Program-made: the position numbers and the translations under genes
Source: Fodinibius sp050117475
GTDB taxonomy: Bacteria > Bacteroidota > Rhodothermia > Balneolales > Balneolaceae
Direction of reading: 5' to 3'
Assembly (NCBI GenBank): GCA_050117475.1
Contig: JASFMR010000001.1
Span: 1 to 64,000 of the forward strand
Length of the DNA stretch: 64,000 nucleotides
In this document: one piece after another, positions 25,504 to 33,437 of the stretch
Layout: each line of letters begins with the position of its first letter
Position numbering within the stretch: position 1 is the first letter of the stretch
Notes under the pieces: generated by a model
The model's input: the letters and a program-made list of their open reading frames with translations, nothing else
Database searches by the model: none
What the model was told of the DNA's origin: nothing

Positions 25504-26445
25504 ATGAATACCCAAGAGCTTGTAAGCGAAATAAAACGGATGAAAGATGAACGGAATGCCGTTATACTGGCTCATAACTACCAAGTGCCGGAAGTTCAGG
25601 ACATTGCTGATTATATCGGTGATTCCCTGGGCCTGTCCCACCAGGCCGCTGAGACAGATGCCGAAGTAATTGTTTTCTGTGGCGTGCATTTTATGGCTGA
25701 GACAGCCTCTATCATCTCTCCGGATAAAAAAGTATTGATACCGGATCTGGATGCCGGCTGCTCATTGGCGGACAGTATAACTGTCGAGCAGCTTCGGGAG
25801 TGGAAGGCACGGTATCCCGATGCGGTTACTGTGACCTACATTAATACAACGGCAGCAGTAAAAGCGGAATGCGACTATTGCTGCACCTCATCAAATGCCG
25901 TAGATATTGTAGAGTCTATTCCAGAGGACAAGGAGATTCTCTTTCTTCCGGATAAATTTCTGGGTTCTTATATCGAGATGGTTACCGGCCGGGAGCTGAA
26001 TATTTGGCAGGGCGCATGCCACGTACATGAGAAAATAGGAGAGCTCAACCTGGGTGAGAAGCAGAAAGAATATCCCAATGCTGAGATATTGATCCACCCG
26101 GAATGCGGCTGCTCGACTTCGTGTATGATGAAATCCGCAATGTATTTCGATTGCAAAGACGGACATATTCATTCTACGAGCGGAATGCTGAATCACGCTA
26201 AAGAATCGGATGCCGAAGAATTTGTAGTGGCTACGGAAACGGGCATCCTGCACCGGATGCGGAAAGAAAATCCCGGTAAGAGGTTTTATCCTGCCAATGA
26301 AAATTCTGTTTGCGAATACATGAAAATGATTACGCTTGAGAAGCTTTATGATTCATTAAAATATGATCAGCATGAGGTAAAAGTACCAAAAGAATTAGCG
26401 GAGCAAGCACTTTTGCCGATTGAACGAATGCTCAGTATAGCGTAA
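25504..26445 (+). CDS. nadA: Quinolinate synthase (4Fe-4S)
   Basis: 313 residues. Condenses iminoaspartate, supplied by NadB, with dihydroxyacetone phosphate to form quinolinate. Motifs: LAHNYQVPEVQD, GDSLGLSH, VIVFCGVHFMAETA, PDLDAGCSLAD (Cys86), YINTTAAVKAECDYCCTSSNA (Cys123, 126, 127), HPECGCSTSC (Cys201, 203, 207) and STSGM. Three of these cysteines hold an oxygen-sensitive cluster whose free iron binds substrate; I do not assign the ligands one by one. Last of the three nad genes, 70 bases before tsaD. Confidence 0.96.
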   Translation: MNTQELVSEIKRMKDERNAVILAHNYQVPEVQDIADYIGDSLGLSHQAAETDAEVIVFCGVHFMAETASIISPDKKVLIPDLDAGCSLADSITVEQLREWKARYPDAVTVTYINTTAAVKAECDYCCTSSNAVDIVESIPEDKEILFLPDKFLGSYIEMVTGRELNIWQGACHVHEKIGELNLGEKQKEYPNAEILIHPECGCSTSCMMKSAMYFDCKDGHIHSTSGMLNHAKESDAEEFVVATETGILHRMRKENPGKRFYPANENSVCEYMKMITLEKLYDSLKYDQHEVKVPKELAEQALLPIERMLSIA

Positions 26446-26515
26446 CAAGAATGAAAACCAGGGTACAACGATATTTAAATAGGAAGTAATAAAACTACCG
26501 GCCTTAAAGGAACAA

Positions 26516-27583
26516 ATGAAAATTCTCGGTATTGAGTCCTCATGTGATGAAACGGCAGCTGCAGTTTATGCAGATGACGGGCTCAAATCTAATATTATTG
26601 CTTCTCAGTCCGTCCACGAAAAATATGGAGGGGTTGTCCCGGAGTTGGCTTCACGGGCTCATCACAAAACAATTTGGCGAACCGTGCAGCAGGCACTGGA
26701 AGAGGCGGATTGCCCATTAGATGATATTGATGCGATAGCCGTCACGCGGGGCCCCGGTCTTATGGGATCACTTTTGGTAGGGCTCTGTTTTTCAAAAGGG
26801 CTTTGCCTGTCACGAAATATTCCGTTGATAGGGGTCAATCATATGGACGCCCATATTTATGCCAATTTTATAGATCGAAAGCCGGAATATCCTTTTGTAG
26901 CTCTTACAGTGTCAGGAGGGCATACCCAGCTGGTGCATGTGACGGGAGCATTTCAACACGAACTGCTGGGACAGACCCGTGATGATGCCGCAGGAGAAGC
27001 TTTCGACAAGATCGGTAAAATATTGGGATTGCCTTATCCCGCCGGACCGGTAATAGATGAACACTCAAGAAAGGGGGATCCTTCGTTTCATAGATTTCCC
27101 CAGGCTTTGTTGGATGAAGATTTCGAGTTTAGTTTTTCAGGCCTCAAGACTTCAGTGAAATACTACCTGGAAGATCAGCCGAAGCGTCAAGAATTTCTGG
27201 GTGATCACCTGGAAGATATTTGTGCCAGTGTTTCGGAGGCTATTACAGAAGTGCTCATTAAAAAGCTTCAAAATGCCGTCGAATACACAGGTGTGAAAAC
27301 AATGACCCTGGCAGGAGGAGTATCCGCTAATTCAATGTTACGTCGAAAAGCCCGGGAATTAGCAAGGGAAACAGGATGTACACTCCATATACCCAAATTG
27401 GCCTATTGCACCGACAATGCGGCTATGATTGCGGTGACAGGTTATATGATGGCACAGCGTGGTATGTTTGGGGATATGAATATGAAGCCTTTTGCAAATT
27501 TGAAGGCGTTAAAGAAAATGGAAGCAAAACATTCTGGGCTTGCTTCAGACTCTATTCCTGACTCAAATATTTCCAGTTCCTGA
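26516..27583 (+). CDS. tsaD: tRNA N6-threonylcarbamoyladenosine transferase TsaD
   Basis: 355 residues. Transfers the threonylcarbamoyl group to A37 of ANN-decoding tRNAs, with TsaB and TsaE (not present here). ASKHA-fold motifs: GIESSCDETAAAVY, the metal pair HMDAH, VSGGHTQL, GEAFDKIGKILGLPYPAGP and CTDNAAMIAVTG. Slightly longer than most (about 340) because of a Ser-rich tail after KKMEAKHSG. ATG start preceded by AAAGGAAC. Probably read through from the nad operon, or from its own promoter in the 70-base gap. Confidence 0.97.
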   Translation: MKILGIESSCDETAAAVYADDGLKSNIIASQSVHEKYGGVVPELASRAHHKTIWRTVQQALEEADCPLDDIDAIAVTRGPGLMGSLLVGLCFSKGLCLSRNIPLIGVNHMDAHIYANFIDRKPEYPFVALTVSGGHTQLVHVTGAFQHELLGQTRDDAAGEAFDKIGKILGLPYPAGPVIDEHSRKGDPSFHRFPQALLDEDFEFSFSGLKTSVKYYLEDQPKRQEFLGDHLEDICASVSEAITEVLIKKLQNAVEYTGVKTMTLAGGVSANSMLRRKARELARETGCTLHIPKLAYCTDNAAMIAVTGYMMAQRGMFGDMNMKPFANLKALKKMEAKHSGLASDSIPDSNISSS

Positions 27584-27678
27584 AATAAATTCAGGATGAC
27601 ATAGTTTCCAATTCCATTTCAGCCACTGTCAATCATTTTTTTAAGGAGAAAGAGGGGGCTGATTGTTGAAACATCTTC

Positions 27679-27807
27679 TTATGAACAATTGCAATCCGGT
27701 CCACAGTTGGTTTTGTCAGATGCTTTTTTAAATTTTTTCCCAATGTAATTCCAGCCTAAGAAAGCACCGGCAATAATTAGGAGCCCGTAAGCGATCAACG
27801 TCTGCAT
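27679..27807 (-). CDS. FeoB-associated Cys-rich membrane protein
   Basis: A 42-residue peptide on the minus strand, 22 bases after the feoB stop: one transmembrane helix (LIAYGLLIIAGAFLGWNYIG), a Lys-rich cytoplasmic stretch (KKFKKASDK), and a tail NCGPDCNCS with three cysteines. This layout matches the short FeoB-associated Cys-rich membrane proteins found next to feoB in many anaerobes and Bacteroidetes. The Cys tail may bind iron or act in redox protection of the transporter; this is not proven for the family. Too short for most gene finders but start, helix and context agree. Confidence 0.8.
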   Translation of the reverse strand: MQTLIAYGLLIIAGAFLGWNYIGKKFKKASDKTNCGPDCNCS

Positions 27808-27829
27808 AATCAAATACTTAAGATTTAAT

Positions 27830-29980
27830 TTACCAGCCCAACGCCTGTCCACCCTGAAAAATAATCAGCGAACAGAGATAGGCTAGTGTAGTCATATATG
27901 TAAACATTACAACAGGCCATTTCCATGAATTCGTTTCACGCCTAACGATGGCTAAAGTACTCATACATTGCATCGCAAGGGCAAAAAATACCATTAACGA
28001 AATCGCGGCCAATGTAGAAAATACGGGTTCACCTGTTTCAGGATCTTTATCGTTGAGAAGCTTTTGTTTTAGGGACATTATATTTTCCTCTCCCTGTCCA
28101 CCTACGCTGTAAATAGTGTTAAGTGTTCCTACCATTACTTCGCGGGCGGCAAAAGAAGTGATGAGTCCAATACCGATTTTCCAGTCGAAACCAAGTGGCT
28201 TAATTACCGGTTCCATCAGGTGGCCAATTTGTCCTGCATAGCTATGTTTTAACTGATAAGCTGATTCGGATTCATTGGCATTAAAAGACGATTCAGTTTG
28301 ATGGCTGTTGTTAGCTATCTCTTTAGGGATCTCTACCTTGGGATACGAGGCTAAAAACCAAAGCACAATCGAGATAGCCATAATTATTTTTCCTGCTTGT
28401 TTTACAAAAATCCATCCTCGTTCAAACATGTTATAAAACACATCTGACCATTTAGGCATCTTATAACTGGGTAACTCCATCATAAAAGGTGTCGATCCGG
28501 TATCAGAGAAAAAGGTTTTCATCACCCAGGCGGCGAGAATAGCCATAAGAATTCCAAAGATGTAAAGCCCAAAAAACGTTAACCCCTGTAATGATATAAA
28601 ACCGAATACCATCTTATGAGGTACAAAGGCAGAGATCATCAGAGCGTACACCGGTAAACGGGCTGAGCAGGCCATAAAGGGAAGAACCATAATTGTAATA
28701 AGCCGATCGCTCCAACTTTCAATAGTTCTTGTTGCCATAATGCCGGGCACTGCACAGGCAAAGCCCGAGATTAGTGGTACAACGGATCTTCCATGCAATC
28801 CAATTTTATTCATGAAGCCATCCATAACAAAAGCTGCCCGAGCCATATAACCGGTACCTTCTAGAATGGAAATAAAGAAAAACAAAAACATGATTTGAGG
28901 AAGGAATACCACAACACCTCCAAGTCCCGCAATTACTCCTTCTACCAGTAAGTCATTTAACATACCAGGGGGCAATGCTTCAGAAACGAAATTCCCGGTA
29001 TGGACAAATAGTAAATCAATGAGATTCATAAACGGTTCGGCCCACGAAAATATAGCCTGAAACATCAACAACAGAATGGCAAGCAGAATGATTGGACCTA
29101 ATACTTTGTGAGTGACAACCGCATCAATTTTATCGCTAAGTGACTCGGTTTCTTCTTCTCGACTTGCTCCATCCCGGGTACATTTTTCAATAAAATCATA
29201 ACGTGCCAATACTTCAGCTGCCGTAGGATTTTGCCCTGCTTTTTCTATATGCGATTGAGCTTTGGCAATAATTTTCTTTGCCACATCTCTTTTTGGATGA
29301 TTATGAAAATCATCCGGTATTTGGTTGTCACTAATTAACCGTAAAGCTTCAATAGGGTAGGATCGATTTGGTAAGTCGGTATAAGGTTTTAGCCACTCAT
29401 CAGAAATGAGGGTAATTGCTTCTAAAAGAGGCTTTTGGGGATTCCAGCTAAGTGGAACGGGGGCCTGCAGATTATGTTCGGCAATAGCCTGCCGAACTCT
29501 TTTTATATCTGCTTTATTTTTTGCAACAATTGAAAGCACGGGTACGCCCAAGCGTTCCTGAATTTTTTTAGCATCGACTGAGATGCCGCGCTCTTCCGCC
29601 AAATCCTTCATATTAAGCAGAACAATCATCGGGATTTCCAAGTCCATTACCTGCGTAGCAAGGTACAGGTTGCGATCAAGGTTGGTGGCATCGAGAACCA
29701 GTACTGCTAAATCGGGGGTTTCCTCATATTCATATTCTCCGATTAGGGTTTGATACGCAATGCGTTCATCTACCTTATTATGATTCAGACTGTACGTTCC
29801 CGGCAGGTCAATAACTTTGTGTTTAGTACCATCAATCCGAACATAACCGGTTTTACGCTCTACCGTTACTCCGGGATAATTACCAACCTTTTGTTTGAGT
29901 CCCGTAAGTGCATTAAAAAGAGTAGATTTTCCTGTGTTAGGATTGCCGACTAAAGCAATAGTTAATGACTGGTTTTCCAA
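27830..29980 (-). CDS. feoB: Ferrous iron transporter FeoB
   Basis: 716 residues, polytopic inner-membrane Fe2+ transporter with an N-terminal G domain: G1 GNPNTGKST (residues 12-20), a threonine-bearing switch, G3 DLPGTYS, G4 NMKD. A helical GDI-like region (about 175-275) leads into the membrane part with the two Gate repeats (GVVVFLPQIMFLFFFISILEGTGYMAR, VPLISGFACAVPGIMATRTI; second half IGLITSFAAREVMVGTL). The last helices end in MQCMSTLAIVRRET and SLIIFQGG. Third gene of feoA-feoA-feoB. Confidence 0.97.
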   Translation of the reverse strand: MENQSLTIALVGNPNTGKSTLFNALTGLKQKVGNYPGVTVERKTGYVRIDGTKHKVIDLPGTYSLNHNKVDERIAYQTLIGEYEYEETPDLAVLVLDATNLDRNLYLATQVMDLEIPMIVLLNMKDLAEERGISVDAKKIQERLGVPVLSIVAKNKADIKRVRQAIAEHNLQAPVPLSWNPQKPLLEAITLISDEWLKPYTDLPNRSYPIEALRLISDNQIPDDFHNHPKRDVAKKIIAKAQSHIEKAGQNPTAAEVLARYDFIEKCTRDGASREEETESLSDKIDAVVTHKVLGPIILLAILLLMFQAIFSWAEPFMNLIDLLFVHTGNFVSEALPPGMLNDLLVEGVIAGLGGVVVFLPQIMFLFFFISILEGTGYMARAAFVMDGFMNKIGLHGRSVVPLISGFACAVPGIMATRTIESWSDRLITIMVLPFMACSARLPVYALMISAFVPHKMVFGFISLQGLTFFGLYIFGILMAILAAWVMKTFFSDTGSTPFMMELPSYKMPKWSDVFYNMFERGWIFVKQAGKIIMAISIVLWFLASYPKVEIPKEIANNSHQTESSFNANESESAYQLKHSYAGQIGHLMEPVIKPLGFDWKIGIGLITSFAAREVMVGTLNTIYSVGGQGEENIMSLKQKLLNDKDPETGEPVFSTLAAISLMVFFALAMQCMSTLAIVRRETNSWKWPVVMFTYMTTLAYLCSLIIFQGGQALGW

Positions 29981-29988
29981 AATAATGC

Positions 29989-30207
29989 TTATTCAATTTC
30001 TATACATTCAGCTTCCTCTTTGCGAAGGGTCAGTAAATAACCTCGCACTTTTATTTCGATCGGAAATCCAAGTGGAGCACTGCGTATAATTTCTACTGTA
30101 GTGCCGGGCAGCAGACCCATTTCTAATAAACGTGCAGCTTTAGGGCCCACTACATCCGTTATCTTTCTTTTGCCTGTTTTTGTCTCATCAGATAGGAGGG
30201 TACTCAT
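29989..30207 (-). CDS. feoA: FeoA-domain protein, second copy, adjacent to FeoB
   Basis: 72 residues forming one SH3-like FeoA domain: DVVGPKAARLLEMGLLPGTTVEIIRSAPLGFPIEIKVRGYLLTLRKEEAECIEI matches the family over its whole length. FeoA binds FeoB and is needed for full Fe2+ uptake. It ends 8 bases before feoB starts. The MGLLPG turn and the PLGFPIEIKV strand are well kept, so this copy is the canonical one of the two. Confidence 0.93.
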   Translation of the reverse strand: MSTLLSDETKTGKRKITDVVGPKAARLLEMGLLPGTTVEIIRSAPLGFPIEIKVRGYLLTLRKEEAECIEIE

Positions 30208-30220
30208 GAAAATGGAATAA

Positions 30221-30445
30221 CTAATTGAGACTTACCAGAATAGTACGAGCCAGTTTTTCACTGATAGCCAAGCGTGTATCTCCAACTTGGAGAACAATAT
30301 TTGAATTATTAGAAATTATCTTACCCTTTACTCCTTCAACACATCCCAGCTCGCGAAGTCTGCAAGCATTTTGGCAGTCACATCCCAAACATTGGATGTT
30401 TATCTTTTCTCCGGCTTTCGTAGTGTTTAATGGATGCATGAGCAA
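30221..30445 (-). CDS. Cys-rich FeoA-domain protein, first copy
   Basis: 74 residues with the FeoA core (CRLRELGCVEGVKGKIISNNSNIVLQVGDTRLAISEKLARTI) but a distinctive front, IQCLGCDCQNACRLRELGC, giving five cysteines in 17 residues. This resembles the first of the tandem FeoA proteins of Bacteroidetes/Chlorobi feo operons. The cysteines could bind iron or a cluster, making it a candidate sensor subunit; that is inference. It opens the operon, 13 bases before the second feoA, and lies just after a near-palindromic operator candidate. Confidence 0.88.
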   Translation of the reverse strand: MLMHPLNTTKAGEKINIQCLGCDCQNACRLRELGCVEGVKGKIISNNSNIVLQVGDTRLAISEKLARTILVSLN

Positions 30446-30453
30446 GTGCTTAT

Positions 30454-30470
30454 ATCAATTTAAACTTGAT
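30454..30470 (-). promoter_or_regulatory. Candidate metal-responsive operator of the feo operon
   Basis: ATCAATTTAAACTTGAT: perfect ATCAA/TTGAT arms with a TTTAAA-like centre, 9-25 bases before the first feoA start codon. Size and A/T-rich dyad are like sites of Fur- or DtxR-type regulators, but it does not closely match either classic box. Confidence 0.4.
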
Positions 30471-30643
30471 CTAAATGAATATAAAAATAACCGAGGTAAC
30501 TTTGAAATAGAAACTGAAAATTTTTGGGCATAGGGATATAGAAATGATTATGTCTGGTATGATCCCGAAAACCTTCGCAGATCTTGAAGGTTTGGCAGAA
30601 TATTGAATCTGGATCCAGGGGCCCCTGCATCACAATATTCATA

Positions 30644-31090
30644 TTATTGAAACTTTTTTGAGGCTTCGACCGCCAATTGATCGACCCGGTTATTTCGCTC
30701 GTTATCTGCATGGCCTTTGACTTTAATCCACTCTACCTCATGAGGCTGCATGGCTGTCAGCATCTCTTTCCATAGGTCTTGGTTTTCCACGGGCTTCTTA
30801 TTGGCTTTTTTCCAGTTCCGTTTGAGCCAGCTGTCAATCCAGCCCTGCTTAAAAGAGTTGACAATCAGGGCACTATCACTATGGATTTTGACATGACAGG
30901 GTTGATTAATGGCTCTTAGCGCTTCAATGACGGCGCGCATCTCCATGCGGTTGTTGGTGGTATTTGGTGCACTTCCGGTTAAAATTTTTTCTCTCTCATT
31001 CCATTGCAGCAGGGCGGCCCAGCCTCCCGGGCCCGGGTTGCCGCTGCATGCGCCGTCAGTAAATACAATGACCGTTTTTTTATTTGACAT
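30644..31090 (-). CDS. rnhA: Ribonuclease HI
   Basis: 148 residues. Cuts the RNA strand of RNA-DNA hybrids with two metal ions. The DEDD set is complete: Asp12 in FTDGACSGNPGPGGWAA, Glu50 in NNRMEMRAVIEAL, Asp72 in HSDSALIVN and Asp137 in RVDQLA; the catalytic-loop His127 is in KGHADN. The Trp/Lys-rich handle (IDSWLKRNWKKANKKP) is present, as in E. coli RNase HI. The start overlaps the end of pyrF by 11 bases, so the two are translationally coupled. Confidence 0.97.
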   Translation of the reverse strand: MSNKKTVIVFTDGACSGNPGPGGWAALLQWNEREKILTGSAPNTTNNRMEMRAVIEALRAINQPCHVKIHSDSALIVNSFKQGWIDSWLKRNWKKANKKPVENQDLWKEMLTAMQPHEVEWIKVKGHADNERNNRVDQLAVEASKKFQ

Positions 31091-31922
31091 ACTTCTTTGT
31101 GATTGGACTCAATTTCGTTTTAAGATCTTCTGCCGCCGTGATAACGGATTTTTCCCAATCATCGGAATCGCCGCCGGCATAAAGAATGCTTCGGCTGGAA
31201 TTGATAAGCGGAATGCCTTCATGTTGCTTTAATATTTCGGAAAGTTCAGAGATGGAACCACCCTGTCTGCCTACCCCGGGTATCAGAAGCGGAGATGTTT
31301 TAAACTGCTCAATAACGGCTTGGATATCGTTTGCCTGGGTCGCTCCCACGACCATCCCGATTGCAGTTTGGCTTTGGGTTTGTTTTTGGTTTAGCCGCTC
31401 GGAAATATAACTTGATACTGTTTTTCCATCCGTTAACTGTTGCAGCAGAATATCCCGGGCTCCCGGGTTTGATGTGAGCGTTAAAACATATACGCATTTG
31501 GCCTGATCCTTCAAAAAAGGATTCAGAGTTTCAAATCCCATCAACGGATTTAGTGTGACCGCATCCACTTGAAATCGTTCAAAAAAAGCTTTGGCATAGT
31601 GCTCCGCTGTCGAACTGATGTCGCCACGTTTCGCATCTGCAATTATGATTTTATCATCAGGGATATAATTTAAAATTTCTTGAAAGATATCCCAGCCGTC
31701 GGCGCCCAGCGCTTCAAAAAAGCCGAGATTGGGTTTATAGGCCGCACAATACTGATGGGTAATATCAATCACCTTCTTGAGGAAATGGGCCACTTTTTCG
31801 GCCGGAGGCCGTGACTGGGTTCTAATGCTTTCGGGCAACAATTCCAGGTTGGGATCAAGTCCCACGCATGCGGTGGATTGGGTTGCCCTAATGGATGAAA
31901 AAAGTTTTTCTTTAAACGTCAT
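31080..31922 (-). CDS. pyrF: Orotidine 5'-phosphate decarboxylase, type 2
   Basis: 280 residues, the longer (type 2) OMP decarboxylase form. Makes UMP from OMP, the last step of de novo pyrimidine synthesis. Signatures: CVGLDPNLELLPES near the start, IIADAKRGDISSTAEHYAKAFFE (catalytic Asp-Lys-Asp set), VTLNPLMGFETLNPF, VGATQANDIQAV and PGVGRQGGS, where the phosphate binds. Overlaps rnhA downstream. No attenuator or PyrR-type structure is visible upstream; a terminator of the next gene lies in the 118-base gap. Confidence 0.96.
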   Translation of the reverse strand: MTFKEKLFSSIRATQSTACVGLDPNLELLPESIRTQSRPPAEKVAHFLKKVIDITHQYCAAYKPNLGFFEALGADGWDIFQEILNYIPDDKIIIADAKRGDISSTAEHYAKAFFERFQVDAVTLNPLMGFETLNPFLKDQAKCVYVLTLTSNPGARDILLQQLTDGKTVSSYISERLNQKQTQSQTAIGMVVGATQANDIQAVIEQFKTSPLLIPGVGRQGGSISELSEILKQHEGIPLINSSRSILYAGGDSDDWEKSVITAAEDLKTKLSPITKKYVK

Positions 31923-31985
31923 GCTTGGATTCTTTTTAATTCAGCGGAAGATACAAACTGATCCAAGGGATTCGAAATTATCTCA

Positions 31986-32018
31986 AATAAAAAAAGCGGA
32001 GGAAGAATCCTCCGCTTT
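31986..32018 (-). terminator. Terminator after the SGNH lipoprotein gene
   Basis: Perfect 11-base stem AAAGCGGAGGA / TCCTCCGCTTT with loop AGAA. Read on the minus strand it is followed by a seven-T tail, 23 bases past the stop of the SGNH gene, and it also insulates pyrF from read-through. Confidence 0.92.
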
Positions 32019-32040
32019 AAAAAGACGGCTTTATATTATA

Positions 32041-33417
32041 TCAGCTCCCGATTGCCACAGGGAATCCCTCAGGTATCTTGGAAACATTGATCGTAGGTAC
32101 ACCGGAGCTAAAGGAATCATTCATAGCTTTTATTGTTTCATTGGCAATAATCGCTTCACCGCGATTTGTCGGATGAATGCCGTCGAAACTGAAAATCTCC
32201 CCAGGTACCGGCCGCAACGTTAGGCCGTTGGCGTCATATCCGCCAACCCCTCCCGAATTTTGGAAGTTGTTAAAGATATTCGTAAAAATACTATTGATAT
32301 CCACCAGCGTAAAACCGGTAGCTCCTACAACATTTTGGATGCTCGCATTGTATTGGGCAACCGTACCTGCCGCTTGCTCAAGCTCCGAGCTTCCCTGCGG
32401 ACCACCGACAGGGCCGTCTAGTACGAGTTGATCTGGGATGGCATCGCCAGGTTGAATCGGAGGGGGAGCTTGGCCGGCCTCGACCGATCCGAAATAATCC
32501 GAAGCTGAAAGCAACGGAAAGTCAAACTGTCTCATGACACGGGCCCCGTTATCGGTTTGTATGTAAATGTCAAAATTCCCCTGTGGAGTGACGAGCTGGT
32601 AACTTTGTGTCTGGGTGTTGAATGTAATTGCTCCCTGTTGTTCCAGTTCGGTACGCAGGTAAAATACAAAGGGAATGTCCGTGACATTCGGGATATTATA
32701 GACGACAACGCTTGCCCCTGTAGAAGCCAAGGCCTGGGCGGCTGCCTGATATAGTTGGTCAAAGGTGTTAGGCGCTGTCGGGGCTTGTCCTTCGCCGCCA
32801 GAGGTGACATAGTTGAGTACATCGTTGTTGCCCAGCCAAAAGGTGATCAGAGTGGGATCCTGTTTGGCCACTTCATCATGAATGTTCGGGGCCGCTTTCG
32901 CCAACTCCGATTGTTCCATCACAAGGCCGTAGAATGGATTAAACGCTGGGTTGGACGGGTCCGTAGCTCGCTCTTTCAGGTTTCCTGAATTCCCGGGATT
33001 GGTATAATCCACGAGTACTGCCCCGGGGATACCCAGGTTAGTAAACGGTTTCATGCTTTGATTGATGGGCGTACCCTGTGAGGTGTTTCGGGTAGTCTCT
33101 ACCGGGTCGAGATTTGTCAACTCGATACGTCCGCCGATACCGGGGTCGCTAATCAGCGGTTGGGTAAATTTATCGCTAACCCCAATTTGTTGGGCGATCA
33201 GGTTGGGGAAGGAATATCGCTGGGCGGATTCGTAGAGAGCTCCATTCTGGTAGCCTGCGGCTAAACTGTTGCCCACGGCCACGTAAGAGGAAAAATCAGC
33301 ACTTCCGGAATCAACGGCTTGCAGGTCCAGACTGCTGTAATCTTTACAACTGGAAGATAGTACGAACAGTAGAACCAGTAAGAAAATACTTTTTGTTTTC
33401 TTCATCAGGTAATTCAT
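32041..33417 (-). CDS. SGNH/GDSL-type lipolytic lipoprotein
   Basis: 458 residues. Signal peptide with lipobox LSSSC (Cys24), so it is lipid-anchored, probably facing outward. SGNH blocks: block I VAVGNSLAAGYQNG (Ser nucleophile in GNSL), block III WLGNND (Asn), block V DGIHPTNRGEAIIANE (catalytic Asp and His). An insertion between blocks makes it longer than plain GDSL enzymes. AGGAGA sits 8 bases before the first ATG, supporting this start over the one four codons later. It follows a FadL-type porin by 20 bases: the enzyme would release fatty acids that the porin imports. Substrate unproven. Confidence 0.88.
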   Translation of the reverse strand: MNYLMKKTKSIFLLVLLFVLSSSCKDYSSLDLQAVDSGSADFSSYVAVGNSLAAGYQNGALYESAQRYSFPNLIAQQIGVSDKFTQPLISDPGIGGRIELTNLDPVETTRNTSQGTPINQSMKPFTNLGIPGAVLVDYTNPGNSGNLKERATDPSNPAFNPFYGLVMEQSELAKAAPNIHDEVAKQDPTLITFWLGNNDVLNYVTSGGEGQAPTAPNTFDQLYQAAAQALASTGASVVVYNIPNVTDIPFVFYLRTELEQQGAITFNTQTQSYQLVTPQGNFDIYIQTDNGARVMRQFDFPLLSASDYFGSVEAGQAPPPIQPGDAIPDQLVLDGPVGGPQGSSELEQAAGTVAQYNASIQNVVGATGFTLVDINSIFTNIFNNFQNSGGVGGYDANGLTLRPVPGEIFSFDGIHPTNRGEAIIANETIKAMNDSFSSGVPTINVSKIPEGFPVAIGS

Positions 33418-33437
33418 ATCAAAAATCTCCTATATTG

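Noticed and set aside
27560..27600. CCTGAA...TTCAGG at the tsaD stop as a terminator
   Set aside because: Stem of only 6 base pairs overlapping the stop codon and no T-run.
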